Part shown: piece by piece, positions 26,690 through 36,031 of the stretch
Position numbering within the stretch: the stretch's first letter is position 1
How the letters are laid out: each line of letters begins with the position of its first letter
Assembly: GCA_017938405.1 (NCBI GenBank)
Contig: JAGBBP010000014.1
Span: 143,034 to 207,033, forward strand
Direction: 5' to 3'
Origin: Lachnospiraceae bacterium
GTDB taxonomy: Bacteria; Bacillota; Clostridia; Lachnospirales; Lachnospiraceae
Length of the DNA: 64,000 nt
Position numbers and translations under genes: made by a program
Notes under the pieces: generated by a model
What the model was told of the DNA's origin: nothing
What the model saw: only the letters and a program-made list of their open reading frames with translations
The model's database searches: none

Positions 26690-27640
26690 TTATCTGCTCT
26701 GCAGTTCCTCCTCCGACACAGAATAATAATACACATGATCGGACAGTCTTTCTTCCGGAGCCACATGGGTTTCGTTTACCGTCCATACCATAGCATTTAA
26801 TTCCTCTACCCGTTCCTCTCCGGTATCCTTCAATAACAACACCTCGTGAACACTGCTGGGAATCACATAATATCCGCCTCCGTATCGTTCTCCTATCTCC
26901 TTTAACAACTCCGGATACAGCAATACTGCCGCTCCGTTAATTTTCCTGTGATTGGTTACTGCATACAACCGTCCGGATTGCAACTCTTCCTCCTGTTCCA
27001 TCCAGCGAATCGTCACAGCCATTGCTTTTCTCCCCAAAACATTCTCTTCCGATTCTTCTGCGGATATACATGCCATAGTCTCCGGGAACATGCGCCGTGT
27101 GTTTTCAACCAACTCCGGAAAATACGCTTCGATTGTTCCCAATTCTAATGTATCCCATATATGCTTCGGTAATTGAAAACTTTTTACTCCATCCTCGGAG
27201 CTTTCCGTTAGCACATAGATAACAGCTGCCAGATCCAAACACTTCAAGTAAACCGCATCTTCCAGATTTTCTGCGTTTTTTTCATAATGAATCAAGCGAA
27301 TAAACAAATGCTCTGTCATCCATTCTTTACTTAAGAACAGATTCACCTTCTCTTTTACGATTTCACACTCTCCCCGTATTACATTTACCATCTGCTCTGC
27401 CAATCCGATTTCGTTTTCTCCCATGCAATAGGAACGATACAGTTCCTCCGTATAAAAGCAGGGAATGCAGTCACTTTCTTTTTGCCGCACATATAACACT
27501 TCTTTCATAACGCCGTTATTTTTTCTTACCTTTAATACTTCCGTACTGTATGCATCTCCCAGCAATTCCAGCACGTTCTTGCACAATTGTTCCTTAAAAA
27601 GTGCAAATTCCAACTTTGCTTCCTTTGTTTGTGTTTGCAT
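26690..27640 (-). CDS. DUF5688-like protein
   Basis: Soluble 316-residue protein with the look of the DUF5688 family, which is widespread in Lachnospiraceae and has no known activity. Features include an N-terminal FKEQLCKNVLELLGD segment, VLYVRQKESDCIPCFYTEELY, and a C-terminal half with RLYAVTNHRKINGAAVLLYPELL and YYVIPSSVHEVLLL. No signal peptide, membrane helix or catalytic motif is evident. It is a single gene facing the preceding one. GGGAG lies 7-8 nt before ATG 27640. Family assignment is from memory of these segments. Confidence 0.72.
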   Translation of the reverse strand: MQTQTKEAKLEFALFKEQLCKNVLELLGDAYSTEVLKVRKNNGVMKEVLYVRQKESDCIPCFYTEELYRSYCMGENEIGLAEQMVNVIRGECEIVKEKVNLFLSKEWMTEHLFIRLIHYEKNAENLEDAVYLKCLDLAAVIYVLTESSEDGVKSFQLPKHIWDTLELGTIEAYFPELVENTRRMFPETMACISAEESEENVLGRKAMAVTIRWMEQEEELQSGRLYAVTNHRKINGAAVLLYPELLKEIGERYGGGYYVIPSSVHEVLLLKDTGEERVEELNAMVWTVNETHVAPEERLSDHVYYYSVSEEELQSR

Positions 27641-27862
27641 ATTTTTTCTCCCTTACCAAACTTACGTATCGACTTTCGATAACCATTTACTACTGTAACA
27701 ACTCATTCCATGGAAACTTCTCTGAAACAGAGATTGAAAAAAGAAATTCGAATTTCTATTTGACACATTTATTGTAACAAACAAATAACCGTAACTCAAG
27801 ACGGAATATTTCACAAACATTCCCCCTGTTCTTTATGCATATTGCCGATAAAACAACATCAA

Positions 27863-27909
27863 AAAAAGTGGCGAAAAGCCTTTATTTTCAAAGCTTTACA
27901 CCACTTTTA
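27863..27909 (-). terminator. Intrinsic terminator after the GGDEF-EAL gene
   Basis: Long imperfect stem AAAAGTGGTGTAAAGC/GCTTTTCGCCACTTTT (minus strand) with a 13-15-nt loop, followed by TTT. The remaining bases of the 27641-27925 gap show no gene; they hold only a small perfect palindrome at 27742-27757. Confidence 0.75.
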
Positions 27910-27925
27910 CCCCTTGTGTACCGTT

Positions 27926-29440
27926 CTATGCGCGAAGGAATTCTTGTAAGTCGGCTTCTCTTACCGGCTTGCTGTATAAATATCCCTGCGCCTTGTTACA
28001 GCTGACCGACTTTAAGAAATCGGCCTGTTCTGCACTTTCCACACCTTCCGCAATTACAATCAAATCCAAGGCCTGTGCAAGCGCAATAATTGTTTCCACA
28101 ATCTTCCGGTCGGAATGATCTTCCAACACACGATCCATAAAACTCTTATCAATCTTCAACTGATTTACCGGAAGACGCTTCAAATAACTGAGAGAGGAAT
28201 ATCCGGTTCCGAAATCATCCAGCGCAAAGGTTACTCCCAGTTCCTTTAACTTTCGCAACGTTTTGATTGCATAATCCAAATCATCCAACGCCATGGACTC
28301 CGTAATTTCCAGCTCCAACTGTCGCGGATTGATTTCCGTCTCTTTGATAATATTGATCACTTTCTCCATGAAATCACGGTCTTTAAACTGCCTTGCGGAA
28401 AGGTTAACCGCCAAAATCTGGCTGACGTAACCTGCGTTCTGCCATTTTTTTAATTTCATACAGGATTCCCGCAGAACAAACTCGCCCAACTGCACAATCA
28501 AACCGCTTTCTTCCGCAACCGGAATAAACTCCGACGGTAAAATTACGCCGCGTTCCGGATGATTCCAGCGTACCAGTGCTTCAAATCCGATAATCTCTTC
28601 GGATGCCAAATCTATCTGCGGCTGGAAATAAACCTCGAACGCCTTATCATCAATTGCCTTACGAATCTCACTTTGCAATTCCAATTTATCCGAAATGGTC
28701 TTACTCAGAGAATCGTTATAGAACATGTACATATCTCTGCCGTTGGTCTTTGCAAAAAACTTCGCAGCATCCATGTTTCTGGTAAGAACCTGACAGTTCA
28801 ATCCGTCAATCGGAGCCACAACCACGCCGACACTCACGGTCAACAGGAATTCCCTTTCACCGATTCGATACGGTTCTTTGATATAATTGATAATCTGCTG
28901 AATCTGCGCTTCCAGTTCTTCTCTGGCCTCAAAATCCTTCAAAACAATCGCAAACTCGTCTCCGCCGATACGTGCCAGATATGCACCGCGTTCCAACACA
29001 AGTCTGGTCAGACGTCTGCCTACCTCGCGTAGCGTATCGTCTCCGTAAGAGTGACCGTAGGACTCATTAATCAACTTGAAATTATCGATATCCATATCCA
29101 AAATAGCGATGGTCTCACCCTGTTTCATCTCAGCCAGTTCAGCTTCGATAAATTCCGAATAACCGAGACGGTTCGGTAAACAGGTCAGATAGTCGGTATA
29201 GGCGGTCTTTTGCATCCGCTCTTTACTTCTGGTCAATTCCTCGCAATGCTCTACCAGCTCGTCCTTTGCCTGAGAAATTTCATCATATGCATTTTTTAAG
29301 TTTTGATAATTGTCAAAGAGCTCATTCTCACTCTTATGCATATCACGACGAATTTTCCCGTTCTGCATAAGATTAAAAACAAGTAAACCCGCAATCACTA
29401 CCAAAACTATTCCAAAACCGATTTGAACGTATAAGTCCAT
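27926..29440 (-). CDS. Membrane-anchored GGDEF-EAL protein (cyclic-di-GMP turnover)
   Basis: A 504-residue protein: one N-terminal membrane helix (residues 5-24), a coiled coil (about 30-78), a GGDEF domain and an EAL domain. The cyclase motif IGGDEF is at 158-163 and looks intact; the inhibitory RxxD site usually five residues before it is absent. The phosphodiesterase motif EALVRW starts at 287, and the metal and catalytic motifs AVNLSARQF, LEITESM, DDFGTGYSSL, LKIDKSFM and VIAEGVES are all present. So both activities are possible, with breakdown of c-di-GMP the safer call. It is 26 nt downstream of nfnB and may be co-transcribed with it. Confidence 0.92.
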   Translation of the reverse strand: MDLYVQIGFGIVLVVIAGLLVFNLMQNGKIRRDMHKSENELFDNYQNLKNAYDEISQAKDELVEHCEELTRSKERMQKTAYTDYLTCLPNRLGYSEFIEAELAEMKQGETIAILDMDIDNFKLINESYGHSYGDDTLREVGRRLTRLVLERGAYLARIGGDEFAIVLKDFEAREELEAQIQQIINYIKEPYRIGEREFLLTVSVGVVVAPIDGLNCQVLTRNMDAAKFFAKTNGRDMYMFYNDSLSKTISDKLELQSEIRKAIDDKAFEVYFQPQIDLASEEIIGFEALVRWNHPERGVILPSEFIPVAEESGLIVQLGEFVLRESCMKLKKWQNAGYVSQILAVNLSARQFKDRDFMEKVINIIKETEINPRQLELEITESMALDDLDYAIKTLRKLKELGVTFALDDFGTGYSSLSYLKRLPVNQLKIDKSFMDRVLEDHSDRKIVETIIALAQALDLIVIAEGVESAEQADFLKSVSCNKAQGYLYSKPVREADLQEFLRA

Positions 29441-29466
29441 AAAAACTCCTTTTCCTGATCCTTATT

Positions 29467-30849
29467 TTAATGGGAAAGATATTCGTCGATTCCTTTCGCT
29501 GCTGCTTTCCCTGCGCCCATTGCCAGAATTACCGTTGCTGCTCCCGTTACAGCATCTCCGCCTGCAAATACCGCTTTTTTACCGGTGCATCCGTCCTCAT
29601 CCCTGGCCACGATACACCCTCTCTTATTTGCTTCCAACCCTTCCGTCGTTGAAACAATGAGCGGATTCGGGCTGGTTCCGAGAGACATAATAACCGTATC
29701 CAATTCCAGTACAAACTCGGAACCCGGCATTTCTACCGGCTGGCGTCTTCCTGACGCATCCGGCTCTCCCAACTCCATCTTTACGCATCGCATTCCTTTT
29801 ACCCATCCGTTCTCATCTACCAGGATTTCTTTCGGATTGGTTAAAAGTTTAAACACAACGCCTTCCTCTTTCGCGTGATGTACTTCTTCCACCCGGGCCG
29901 GAAGTTCTTCTTCCCCTCTCCGGTAAACAATGTATACTTCCGCACCCAGACGTAACGCCGTCCGTGCCGCATCCATTGCCACGTTTCCTCCGCCTACCAC
30001 AGCAACCTTCTTTCCTGCCGCGATCGGGGTATCGTACCCTTCTGTAAACGCTTTCATTAGATTGTTCCGTGTCAGATACTCGTTGGCAGAAAAGACTCCG
30101 TTGGCATTTTCGCCCGGAATTCCCATAAACTTCGGAAGTCCCGCACCGGAACCGATAAACACTGCCGAAAAACCTTCTTCCGTAAGCAATTCATCGATGG
30201 TAACCGACTTTCCTACCACCACGTTGGTCTCTATTGTAACGCCTAATGCCTTTACATTCTCAATTTCACTCTTTACTACGGTCTCCTTCGGCAAACGGAA
30301 CTCCGGAATACCGTATACCAGCACGCCTCCCGGCTCATGCAACGCCTCGAAAATCGTTACGTCATATCCCATCTTCGCCAAATCACCGGCGCAGGTAAGA
30401 CCTGCCGGGCCGGAACCGATGACCGCAACTTTTTTATTTTTCTTCTCTGCGGATACCACCGGACGAATTCCCTGTTCTCTTGCATAGTCGGCAACAAACC
30501 GTTCCAACTTACCGATGGAAATCGCATCTCCTTTGATTCCCCGAATACATTTTGCTTCACACTGGGACTCCTGCGGGCAAACCCGTCCGCATACCGCCGG
30601 AAGTGCGGAATACTCGGAAATCACATGATACGCACCTTCCACATCTCCGTCGCTGATTTTACCGATAAATCGCGGAATATCGATATTTACCGGGCATCCC
30701 GTCTGACACTTGGGATTTTTACACTTTAAGCATCGGTCTGCTTCTGCCTTTGCTTCTTCCAGGGAATACCCCAGACACACCTCCGCAAAATTATGTGCAC
30801 GCTCCGCCGGATCTTGTTCCCGTACCGGAACTCTATTCAAAACATCCAT
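29467..30849 (-). CDS. nfnB: NfnB: NADH-dependent ferredoxin:NADP+ oxidoreductase, large subunit
   Basis: Large subunit of the electron-bifurcating transhydrogenase NfnAB, related to the small subunit of glutamate synthase. The 460-residue protein has an N-terminal double iron-sulfur region (CLKCKNPKCQTGCPVNIDIP and CGRVCPQESQCEAKC), then two nucleotide-binding folds, VAVIGSGPAGLTCAGDLAKMG for FAD and VAVVGGGNVAMDAARTALR for NAD(P). The end AVFAGGDAVTGAATVILAMGAGKAAA is typical. The gene follows nfnA by 30 nt. The complex couples NADH and reduced ferredoxin oxidation to NADP+ reduction in the cytoplasm of fermenters. No large glutamate-synthase subunit gene is nearby, which supports Nfn. Confidence 0.9.
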   Translation of the reverse strand: MDVLNRVPVREQDPAERAHNFAEVCLGYSLEEAKAEADRCLKCKNPKCQTGCPVNIDIPRFIGKISDGDVEGAYHVISEYSALPAVCGRVCPQESQCEAKCIRGIKGDAISIGKLERFVADYAREQGIRPVVSAEKKNKKVAVIGSGPAGLTCAGDLAKMGYDVTIFEALHEPGGVLVYGIPEFRLPKETVVKSEIENVKALGVTIETNVVVGKSVTIDELLTEEGFSAVFIGSGAGLPKFMGIPGENANGVFSANEYLTRNNLMKAFTEGYDTPIAAGKKVAVVGGGNVAMDAARTALRLGAEVYIVYRRGEEELPARVEEVHHAKEEGVVFKLLTNPKEILVDENGWVKGMRCVKMELGEPDASGRRQPVEMPGSEFVLELDTVIMSLGTSPNPLIVSTTEGLEANKRGCIVARDEDGCTGKKAVFAGGDAVTGAATVILAMGAGKAAAKGIDEYLSH

Positions 30850-30879
30850 TTTATTCTCTCTCCTACTTACTGTCTCAGG

Positions 30880-31761
30880 CTAGTCGCAATGACCGCATCC
30901 GCCATGATGGGTAGCGCCTTCCTGTTCCTTCAAATACTTACGTCCTTCTTCCGTCTTGTACATCTGCTGACGCTTCATGGCCTGATCAAAATCAACCAAG
31001 TGACCATCAAACTCCGGACCGTCTACACAAGCGAATTTCACCTGTCCTCCCACAGACACACGACATGCACCGCACATGCCGGTACCGTCTACCATAATCG
31101 GATTCAAACTCACAATGGTCGGAATCTCCAATTCCTTCGTAAGAAGACAAACAAACTTCATCATAATCAAAGGACCGATGGCAACCACCAAATCGTAAGA
31201 CTTTCCGTCTTCCCGAACCAACTTTTTAATACAATCGTTTACATTTCCCTTCATACCGTAGGAACCGTCATCCGTGGTAATGTAGAGATTGTCCGCTACT
31301 TTATGTACTTCTTCTTCCAAAATAACCAGATTTTTGTTTCTCGCGCCGATAATGCAATCCGCCGCAACACCCTGTTCCCACAACCATTTTACCTGCGGAT
31401 AAACCGGTGCGGTGCCTACACCTCCGGCCACAAACAGAATCTTTTTCTTTTTTAAGTCTTCCACCGGCTCAGAAAGCCACTCGCAACTCTTTCCCAACGG
31501 ACCCACAAAATCCCGGATGAAATCACCCTTCTTCAGAGCTGCCATCCGTTTCGTAGATGCGCCCACAATTTGGAACACGATGGTTACCGTTGCCCGTTCT
31601 CTGGAATAATCACAAATCGTGAGCGGTATCCGCTCTCCTTTTTCATCTATCTTAACAATTACAAACTGCCCCGGCAAACAAGACTTCGCAACACGCTCCG
31701 CTTTCACTTCCATCAGAACAATGGCATCGCTTAACTGCCGTTTTTCAATAATTTCGTACAT
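30880..31761 (-). CDS. nfnA: NfnA: ferredoxin-NADP+ reductase-like small subunit
   Basis: Small subunit of NfnAB, 293 residues, of the dihydroorotate-dehydrogenase electron-transfer (PyrK-like) family. It has an FAD-binding beta barrel (CLPGQFVIVKIDEKGERIPLTI), an NAD(H) domain (LFVAGGVGTAPVYPQVKWL) and a [2Fe-2S] site, GMCGACRVSVGG followed by VKFACVDGPEFDG. The C-terminus is an unusual short His/Gly/Cys tail, HHGGCGHCD, with metal-binding character. It is the first gene of the nfnA-nfnB unit. Confidence 0.9.
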   Translation of the reverse strand: MYEIIEKRQLSDAIVLMEVKAERVAKSCLPGQFVIVKIDEKGERIPLTICDYSRERATVTIVFQIVGASTKRMAALKKGDFIRDFVGPLGKSCEWLSEPVEDLKKKKILFVAGGVGTAPVYPQVKWLWEQGVAADCIIGARNKNLVILEEEVHKVADNLYITTDDGSYGMKGNVNDCIKKLVREDGKSYDLVVAIGPLIMMKFVCLLTKELEIPTIVSLNPIMVDGTGMCGACRVSVGGQVKFACVDGPEFDGHLVDFDQAMKRQQMYKTEEGRKYLKEQEGATHHGGCGHCD

Positions 31762-31934
31762 AATCTATCCTGCATTCCTTCCAATTTATCCCAAACAGAT
31801 TCCCACAAAACCCCATTTCTACACCAGTATACCACATCTCTTTCTAAATTTCTACTGAAAATATAATTTTTTTTACATTTTTTATATATAATTTGATAAT
31901 ATGAGTTTTTTTTCGACAAAAGTAAAAAAAACTC

Positions 31935-31963
31935 TTTACTTCAATTCTTTGTCGTGTTAAAAT
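31935..31963 (+). promoter_or_regulatory. Promoter of the TrpR-like gene
   Basis: Plus strand -35 TTTACT (31935-31940), 17-nt spacer, -10 TAAAAT (31958-31963), 56 bp before the start codon at 32019. The -35 box is weak, so the site may need an activator or be modest in strength. Confidence 0.55.
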
Positions 31964-32018
31964 ATCACTGCAAGAAATGTAACGAACGTTTCAATTTATA
32001 TAAAGGAGGGACTACCCT

Positions 32019-32336
32019 ATGAGTAAAACAATCCGGACTCCTGCGGTCGACTATTTATTTGATGCGATTCTTTCCTTAAAGGACAGAGAAGAATGCTACA
32101 CCTTTTTCGAGGATGTTTGTACCATCAACGAATTACTTTCTCTTTCCCAGCGTTTTGAAGTAGCTGCCATGTTGCGTGCTCACAAAACCTATTTGGAAAT
32201 TGCGGAAAAAACCGGTGCTTCCACCGCAACCATCAGCCGTGTAAATCGTTCTTTAAACTACGGAAACGATGGTTATGACATGGTATTCGAACGAATTCCG
32301 AATCTTCCGTTGGACTCCGCATCCGACGATGAGTAA
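32019..32336 (+). CDS. TrpR-related DNA-binding protein, YerC/YecD family
   Basis: A 105-residue DNA-binding protein. The Trp-repressor-like helix-turn-helix is plain: ELLSLSQRFEVAAMLRAHKTYLEIAEKTGASTATISRVNRSLNYG. The family YerC/YecD is common in Firmicutes and often sits next to pcrA or housekeeping genes; its targets are poorly known. AAAGGAGGG precedes ATG 32019 by 8 nt. It is a single-gene unit closed by the terminator at 32360-32404. Confidence 0.9.
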   Translation: MSKTIRTPAVDYLFDAILSLKDREECYTFFEDVCTINELLSLSQRFEVAAMLRAHKTYLEIAEKTGASTATISRVNRSLNYGNDGYDMVFERIPNLPLDSASDDE

Positions 32337-32359
32337 TCGTATTTCTTTTTAGCAAACAA

Positions 32360-32404
32360 AAAGAGTGTCGCATTACAAGATGTTCTTGCAATACGACACT
32401 CTTT
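32360..32404. terminator. Bidirectional intrinsic terminator
   Basis: 11-bp stem AAAGAGTGTCG/CGACACTCTTT, with a second small stem CAAGA/TCTTG inside the loop. It is flanked by T-rich sequence on the plus strand and A-rich on the other side, so it can end both the TrpR-like gene and the convergent DUF1836 gene. Confidence 0.9.
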
Positions 32405-32408
32405 CTTT

Positions 32409-33098
32409 TTATTTCTTTTTATCCTCAGCCTTTTTTTCCGCTTTCTTCTCTGCCTTCTTTTCTTCCTTCTTCTTTGCCTTTTCGGACTTTTCCTCTTTTT
32501 CGTCCGGTTCTGCCGTAAGCGGTGCAAACTCCTTATCGATAATCTGTTTCTTCATATAAACATCAAAGCTCAACATGCAAATTAATGAAAGCTTCCGTAA
32601 AAACTCCTGCTGATCCTTACTCTTGACTTCTCCGTAGGTTCCCTGTACCGCTTTCCATTTTCTCGCCAAATCCTTGGCTACCACATCGGACTGAGCCTTC
32701 TGAATCGAAAAAATCTCTTCGTATATTTTTTCGAACGGTACTTCTCCCGCCCCTTCAAAAAACTTCTCGTTCAAAGGCTTTAATATGGATTGGATATCGG
32801 TAATGGACAATACACTTTTTAAATAATAAATCAGAATCAAAAGGTACATATGATCCTTGGAATACTTCTTTTTATTCGGTGACGGAAGCAACTCGTTCTT
32901 CGTATAATTGTTAATCATGGTTTTGGTCAACAACTTATCCTCTTCGTAACGTTTGGAGGACGCCAGATGCCGGTCCATAAACGTAGTTACCTGGTCCATG
33001 TATAAATCAATATTCGGTAATTCATCCGGCTGTACATAAGAAATCTCTTTCAGTCTGTCCAGGAGTTCCCGTAATCCTTCACTGTCTTCCCAAGCCAT
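32409..33098 (-). CDS. DUF1836 protein with lysine/glutamate-rich tail
   Basis: A 229-residue protein with the DUF1836 domain (about 30-180; YEEDKLLTKTMINNYTKNELLPSPNKKKYS), a family of Firmicutes proteins with a predicted MerR-like winged-helix N-terminus and no settled function. The last 35 residues are an almost pure Lys/Glu/Ala stretch (KKEEKKAEKKAEKKAEDKKK), likely an extended helix. It faces the TrpR-like gene and is divergent from pcrA, with a good promoter at 33125-33153. Cytoplasmic. A role in DNA binding is inferred only from the fold. Confidence 0.78.
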   Translation of the reverse strand: MAWEDSEGLRELLDRLKEISYVQPDELPNIDLYMDQVTTFMDRHLASSKRYEEDKLLTKTMINNYTKNELLPSPNKKKYSKDHMYLLILIYYLKSVLSITDIQSILKPLNEKFFEGAGEVPFEKIYEEIFSIQKAQSDVVAKDLARKWKAVQGTYGEVKSKDQQEFLRKLSLICMLSFDVYMKKQIIDKEFAPLTAEPDEKEEKSEKAKKKEEKKAEKKAEKKAEDKKK

Positions 33099-33124
33099 AG
33101 CACATTCCCCTTTCTCTTCTCTCT

Positions 33125-33153
33125 ATTATATAGTATCTAAAACCACGTTGCAA
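33125..33153 (-). promoter_or_regulatory. Promoter of the DUF1836 gene
   Basis: Minus strand -35 TTGCAA (33148-33153), 17-nt spacer, -10 TATAAT (33125-33130), 27 bp upstream of the start codon at 33098. Confidence 0.72.
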
Positions 33154-33231
33154 GTACTTTCTTTTTTCTCCATCCTATGTTATACTATTACGCAGATGTT
33201 ACGTTACATAAATCCAAGAAAAGAGGCAGTT

Positions 33232-35577
33232 ATGAGTATATATGATACCTTAAATCCGATGCAGCGGGAGGCTGTTTTTTTTGACCGCGGCCCTCTCCTT
33301 ATTTTGGCCGGAGCCGGTTCCGGAAAAACCAGAGTTCTGACCCACCGCATCGCCTATTTAATTGAAGAACAGGGCGTCAGTCCCTTCCAAATCCTTGCTA
33401 TCACCTTCACCAACAAGGCTGCGAAGGAAATGCGGGAACGTGTGGACAAAATCGTCAGCTACGGTGCGGAAAATATTTGGGTCAGCACCTTCCATTCTAC
33501 CTGTGTACGAATTTTACGCCGTTTCATCGAATCTTTGGGATACAGCAGAAACTTTACCATTTACGATTCCGATGACCAGAAAACGCTGGTACGGGATATC
33601 TGCAAATCCCTAAATATCGATACAAAAAACGTAAAAGAACGTACCTTTTTGTCCGTCATCTCTTCCGCAAAAGACGAGTTGATTTCTCCGGAAGAATATG
33701 CCATGCAGGCAAGTATGGACTTTTCCAAAAAGAACTTTTCCAGAGTTTATACCGAGTATCAAAAGCGCTTAAAAGCCAGCAACGCTCTGGACTTTGATGA
33801 TTTGATTATGAAAACCGTGGAACTGTTCCAGACCAATCCGGAAGTACTTGATTACTACCGTCGTCGCTTCCGTTACATTATGGTGGACGAGTATCAGGAT
33901 ACCAACACGGCACAGTTCCGTCTGATTTCCCTGTTGGCAAATTATACCAATGAAGAAGGAGAACTGGAACAAAATCTATGTGTCGTAGGTGACGACGACC
34001 AGTCCATTTACAAATTCCGGGGTGCAAACATCAAAAACATCCTGAATTTTGAAAAGATTTACCCGAATGCCCATGTCATCCGTCTGGAGCAAAACTACCG
34101 CTCCACCGGTAACATTTTGTCCGCGGCAAACGAGGTAATTCACCATAATGTAGGCCGGAAGGACAAGTCCCTCTGGACCGAAAATGAAGAAGGTTCTCCG
34201 GTGTTTTTCACCCAGTACCCAACGGATTATGCCGAAGCGGAAGGTGTGGCACAGAACATCCGGGAGTACGCCGACGAAAAGGGCGCTGCTTATAAAGACT
34301 TTGCAATTTTATACCGCACCAATGCCCAGTCCCGTGTCTTCGAAGAAAAACTGATTGCAAGAAACATTCCGTACCGTGTCATCGGCAGCATCAATTTCTA
34401 CCAGCGCAAAGAAATCAAGGATTTACTGGCCTATTTAAAAACCATCGATAACGCCCTTGATAATCTGGCGGTAAAACGTATTATTAATGTGCCGAAGCGT
34501 GGCATCGGCCTCACTACCGTGGACCGTATCGACGATTATGCGGAACAATACGGTATGACCTTCTATGAAGCATTGCGTCACGCGGAATTTATTCCGTCCG
34601 TGACCAGAGCCTGCGGTAAACTGACTTCCTTCGTGGCATTTATCGAAGCCTTGCGCAGCAAACCGATTTCACCTTCCTACTCCATTAAGGATTTGATTGA
34701 AGAAATTATGGAAGGTTCCGGCCTTACAGAGGAAATCAAATCTGCCGCAGCTGATGAGGAAGAGGCTGCGGAACGTCTGGCAAACGTAGACGAACTTATA
34801 AATAAAGCGGTTCTTTACGAGCAAACCGCAGACGAACCTTCCCTCAGCGGCTTTTTGGAAGAAGTGGCATTGGTTGCGGATATCGATACGCTGGACGAGT
34901 CCACGGATGTGGTGGTTCTGATGACACTCCACGCCGCAAAGGGATTGGAATTTCCTTATGTATACTTATGTGGTATGGAAGACGGCCTCTTCCCGAGTTA
35001 TGTTTCCATCAATGCGGAAAAACCGGAGGAAGAAATTGAAGAAGAACGTCGGCTTTGTTATGTGGGCATCACACGTGCCATGAAGGAACTGCACCTTAGC
35101 GCCGCTTCCGCCCGTATGGCAAGAGGCGAGACCCAGTACAACCCCACCTCCCGGTTTATTAAGGAAATTCCGCGATATCTTCTCAAAATGGAGCAATCCG
35201 GCACCTCCAACACCTTCCGGAACAGCAATGCCTTCGGGAACAGTCCGATGCGAAGTATCTCCGGCGGAAGCATGCCTCTTCCGAGAAAATCGACCTACAG
35301 CAATGCTGCGGGCGGTTTTGACTTTGAAAAACCGAAGATTCACTCCACTGCCGCTCCTTACAGTTCTGCTCCGACCGCCACCGCAAAAAATTTCGGTTCC
35401 GGTCCGTCTGCATCCTTAGACTATAAAGTGGGCGATACGGTACGTCATATTAAATTCGGTACCGGAACCGTCACCAATATTGTAAACGGCGGAAGGGATT
35501 ACGAAGTTACCGTTTCTTTTGAATCTTACGGGGTCAAAAAAATGCTGGCTTCTTTTGCGAACTTAAAAAAGTGCTGA
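33232..35577 (+). CDS. pcrA: ATP-dependent DNA helicase PcrA (UvrD family)
   Basis: Superfamily-1A 3'-5' helicase of 781 residues, for nucleotide excision repair and removal of nucleoprotein blocks. Walker A ILAGAGSGKT is at residues 24-33; motif II is VDEYQDTN, motif III VVGDDDQSIYKFRGA, motif IV QNYRSTGNIL, and motif VI ITRAMKEL. The C-terminal module VGDTVRHIKFGTGTV is the PcrA-type RNA-polymerase-binding domain. I chose ATG 33232 (AAGAGG upstream) rather than the earlier in-frame ATG at 33148 because homologues start at MSIYDTLNPMQREAV. Confidence 0.95.
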   Translation: MSIYDTLNPMQREAVFFDRGPLLILAGAGSGKTRVLTHRIAYLIEEQGVSPFQILAITFTNKAAKEMRERVDKIVSYGAENIWVSTFHSTCVRILRRFIESLGYSRNFTIYDSDDQKTLVRDICKSLNIDTKNVKERTFLSVISSAKDELISPEEYAMQASMDFSKKNFSRVYTEYQKRLKASNALDFDDLIMKTVELFQTNPEVLDYYRRRFRYIMVDEYQDTNTAQFRLISLLANYTNEEGELEQNLCVVGDDDQSIYKFRGANIKNILNFEKIYPNAHVIRLEQNYRSTGNILSAANEVIHHNVGRKDKSLWTENEEGSPVFFTQYPTDYAEAEGVAQNIREYADEKGAAYKDFAILYRTNAQSRVFEEKLIARNIPYRVIGSINFYQRKEIKDLLAYLKTIDNALDNLAVKRIINVPKRGIGLTTVDRIDDYAEQYGMTFYEALRHAEFIPSVTRACGKLTSFVAFIEALRSKPISPSYSIKDLIEEIMEGSGLTEEIKSAAADEEEAAERLANVDELINKAVLYEQTADEPSLSGFLEEVALVADIDTLDESTDVVVLMTLHAAKGLEFPYVYLCGMEDGLFPSYVSINAEKPEEEIEEERRLCYVGITRAMKELHLSAASARMARGETQYNPTSRFIKEIPRYLLKMEQSGTSNTFRNSNAFGNSPMRSISGGSMPLPRKSTYSNAAGGFDFEKPKIHSTAAPYSSAPTATAKNFGSGPSASLDYKVGDTVRHIKFGTGTVTNIVNGGRDYEVTVSFESYGVKKMLASFANLKKC

Positions 35578-35684
35578 TTTTAGAAAATTTTTCTAGTAAT
35601 TTCTATTTTGCTATGGTATACTCTAATTAATACAGAGGAAACTATACTATAATCGGATACACATCAGAAAGGAAGGACGACCTT

Positions 35685-35966
35685 ATGAATAACACCATGA
35701 AAAAATTAGAAGAACTGGTTTCCAGCAATGCAAAACTTGCAGAGCTGCTTCATTTAAAGAAAGAAGAAGAAATTGAAAAGAAGAATACCGCACTTTATGT
35801 ATTCGCAATCCTCGGTGCAATCGCTGCCATCGCATTGATTGCTTTTGCCGTATACCGTTATCTCAATCCGGTTGTATTGGATGAAGATGAATTCGAAGAG
35901 GAATATGAGCTTTTCGAGGATGACTATATTCCGAATCCGGCATCCGAGTCCGATTTCGCGGAATAA
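35685..35966 (+). CDS. Small single-helix membrane protein
   Basis: A 93-residue protein with a basic/coiled N-terminus, one membrane helix (ALYVFAILGAIAAIALIAFAVY) and a strongly acidic C-terminal tail (DEDEFEEEYELFEDDY). No named family recognised, but this layout is common in Clostridia. RBS GGAAGG is 8 nt before ATG 35685. It lies 107 nt after pcrA, with TATACT in the gap as a possible -10 box, and ends at the terminator 35989-36020. The role is unknown. Confidence 0.75.
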   Translation: MNNTMKKLEELVSSNAKLAELLHLKKEEEIEKKNTALYVFAILGAIAAIALIAFAVYRYLNPVVLDEDEFEEEYELFEDDYIPNPASESDFAE

Positions 35967-35988
35967 TCAAAGCTTAACGTGAATCGTC

Positions 35989-36020
35989 GAAGAAGTTACC
36001 TTTCCAAAGGTAACTTCTTC
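35989..36020 (+). terminator. Intrinsic terminator
   Basis: Perfect 15-bp stem GAAGAAGTTACCTTT/AAAGGTAACTTCTTC with a 2-nt gap, then TTTTT on the plus strand. It separates the small membrane protein from the convergent hybrid kinase gene. Confidence 0.92.
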
Positions 36021-36031
36021 TTTTTAACCAT

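Noticed and set aside
27742..27757. Perfect 16-bp palindrome AGAAATTCGAATTTCT in an intergenic gap
   Set aside because: No promoter boxes are suitably placed on the strand of the nearest gene, and short A/T palindromes arise easily by chance here.
32365..32559. Rightward phenylalanine-rich frame of 64 residues
   Set aside because: Antisense of the Lys/Glu-rich tail of the DUF1836 gene.
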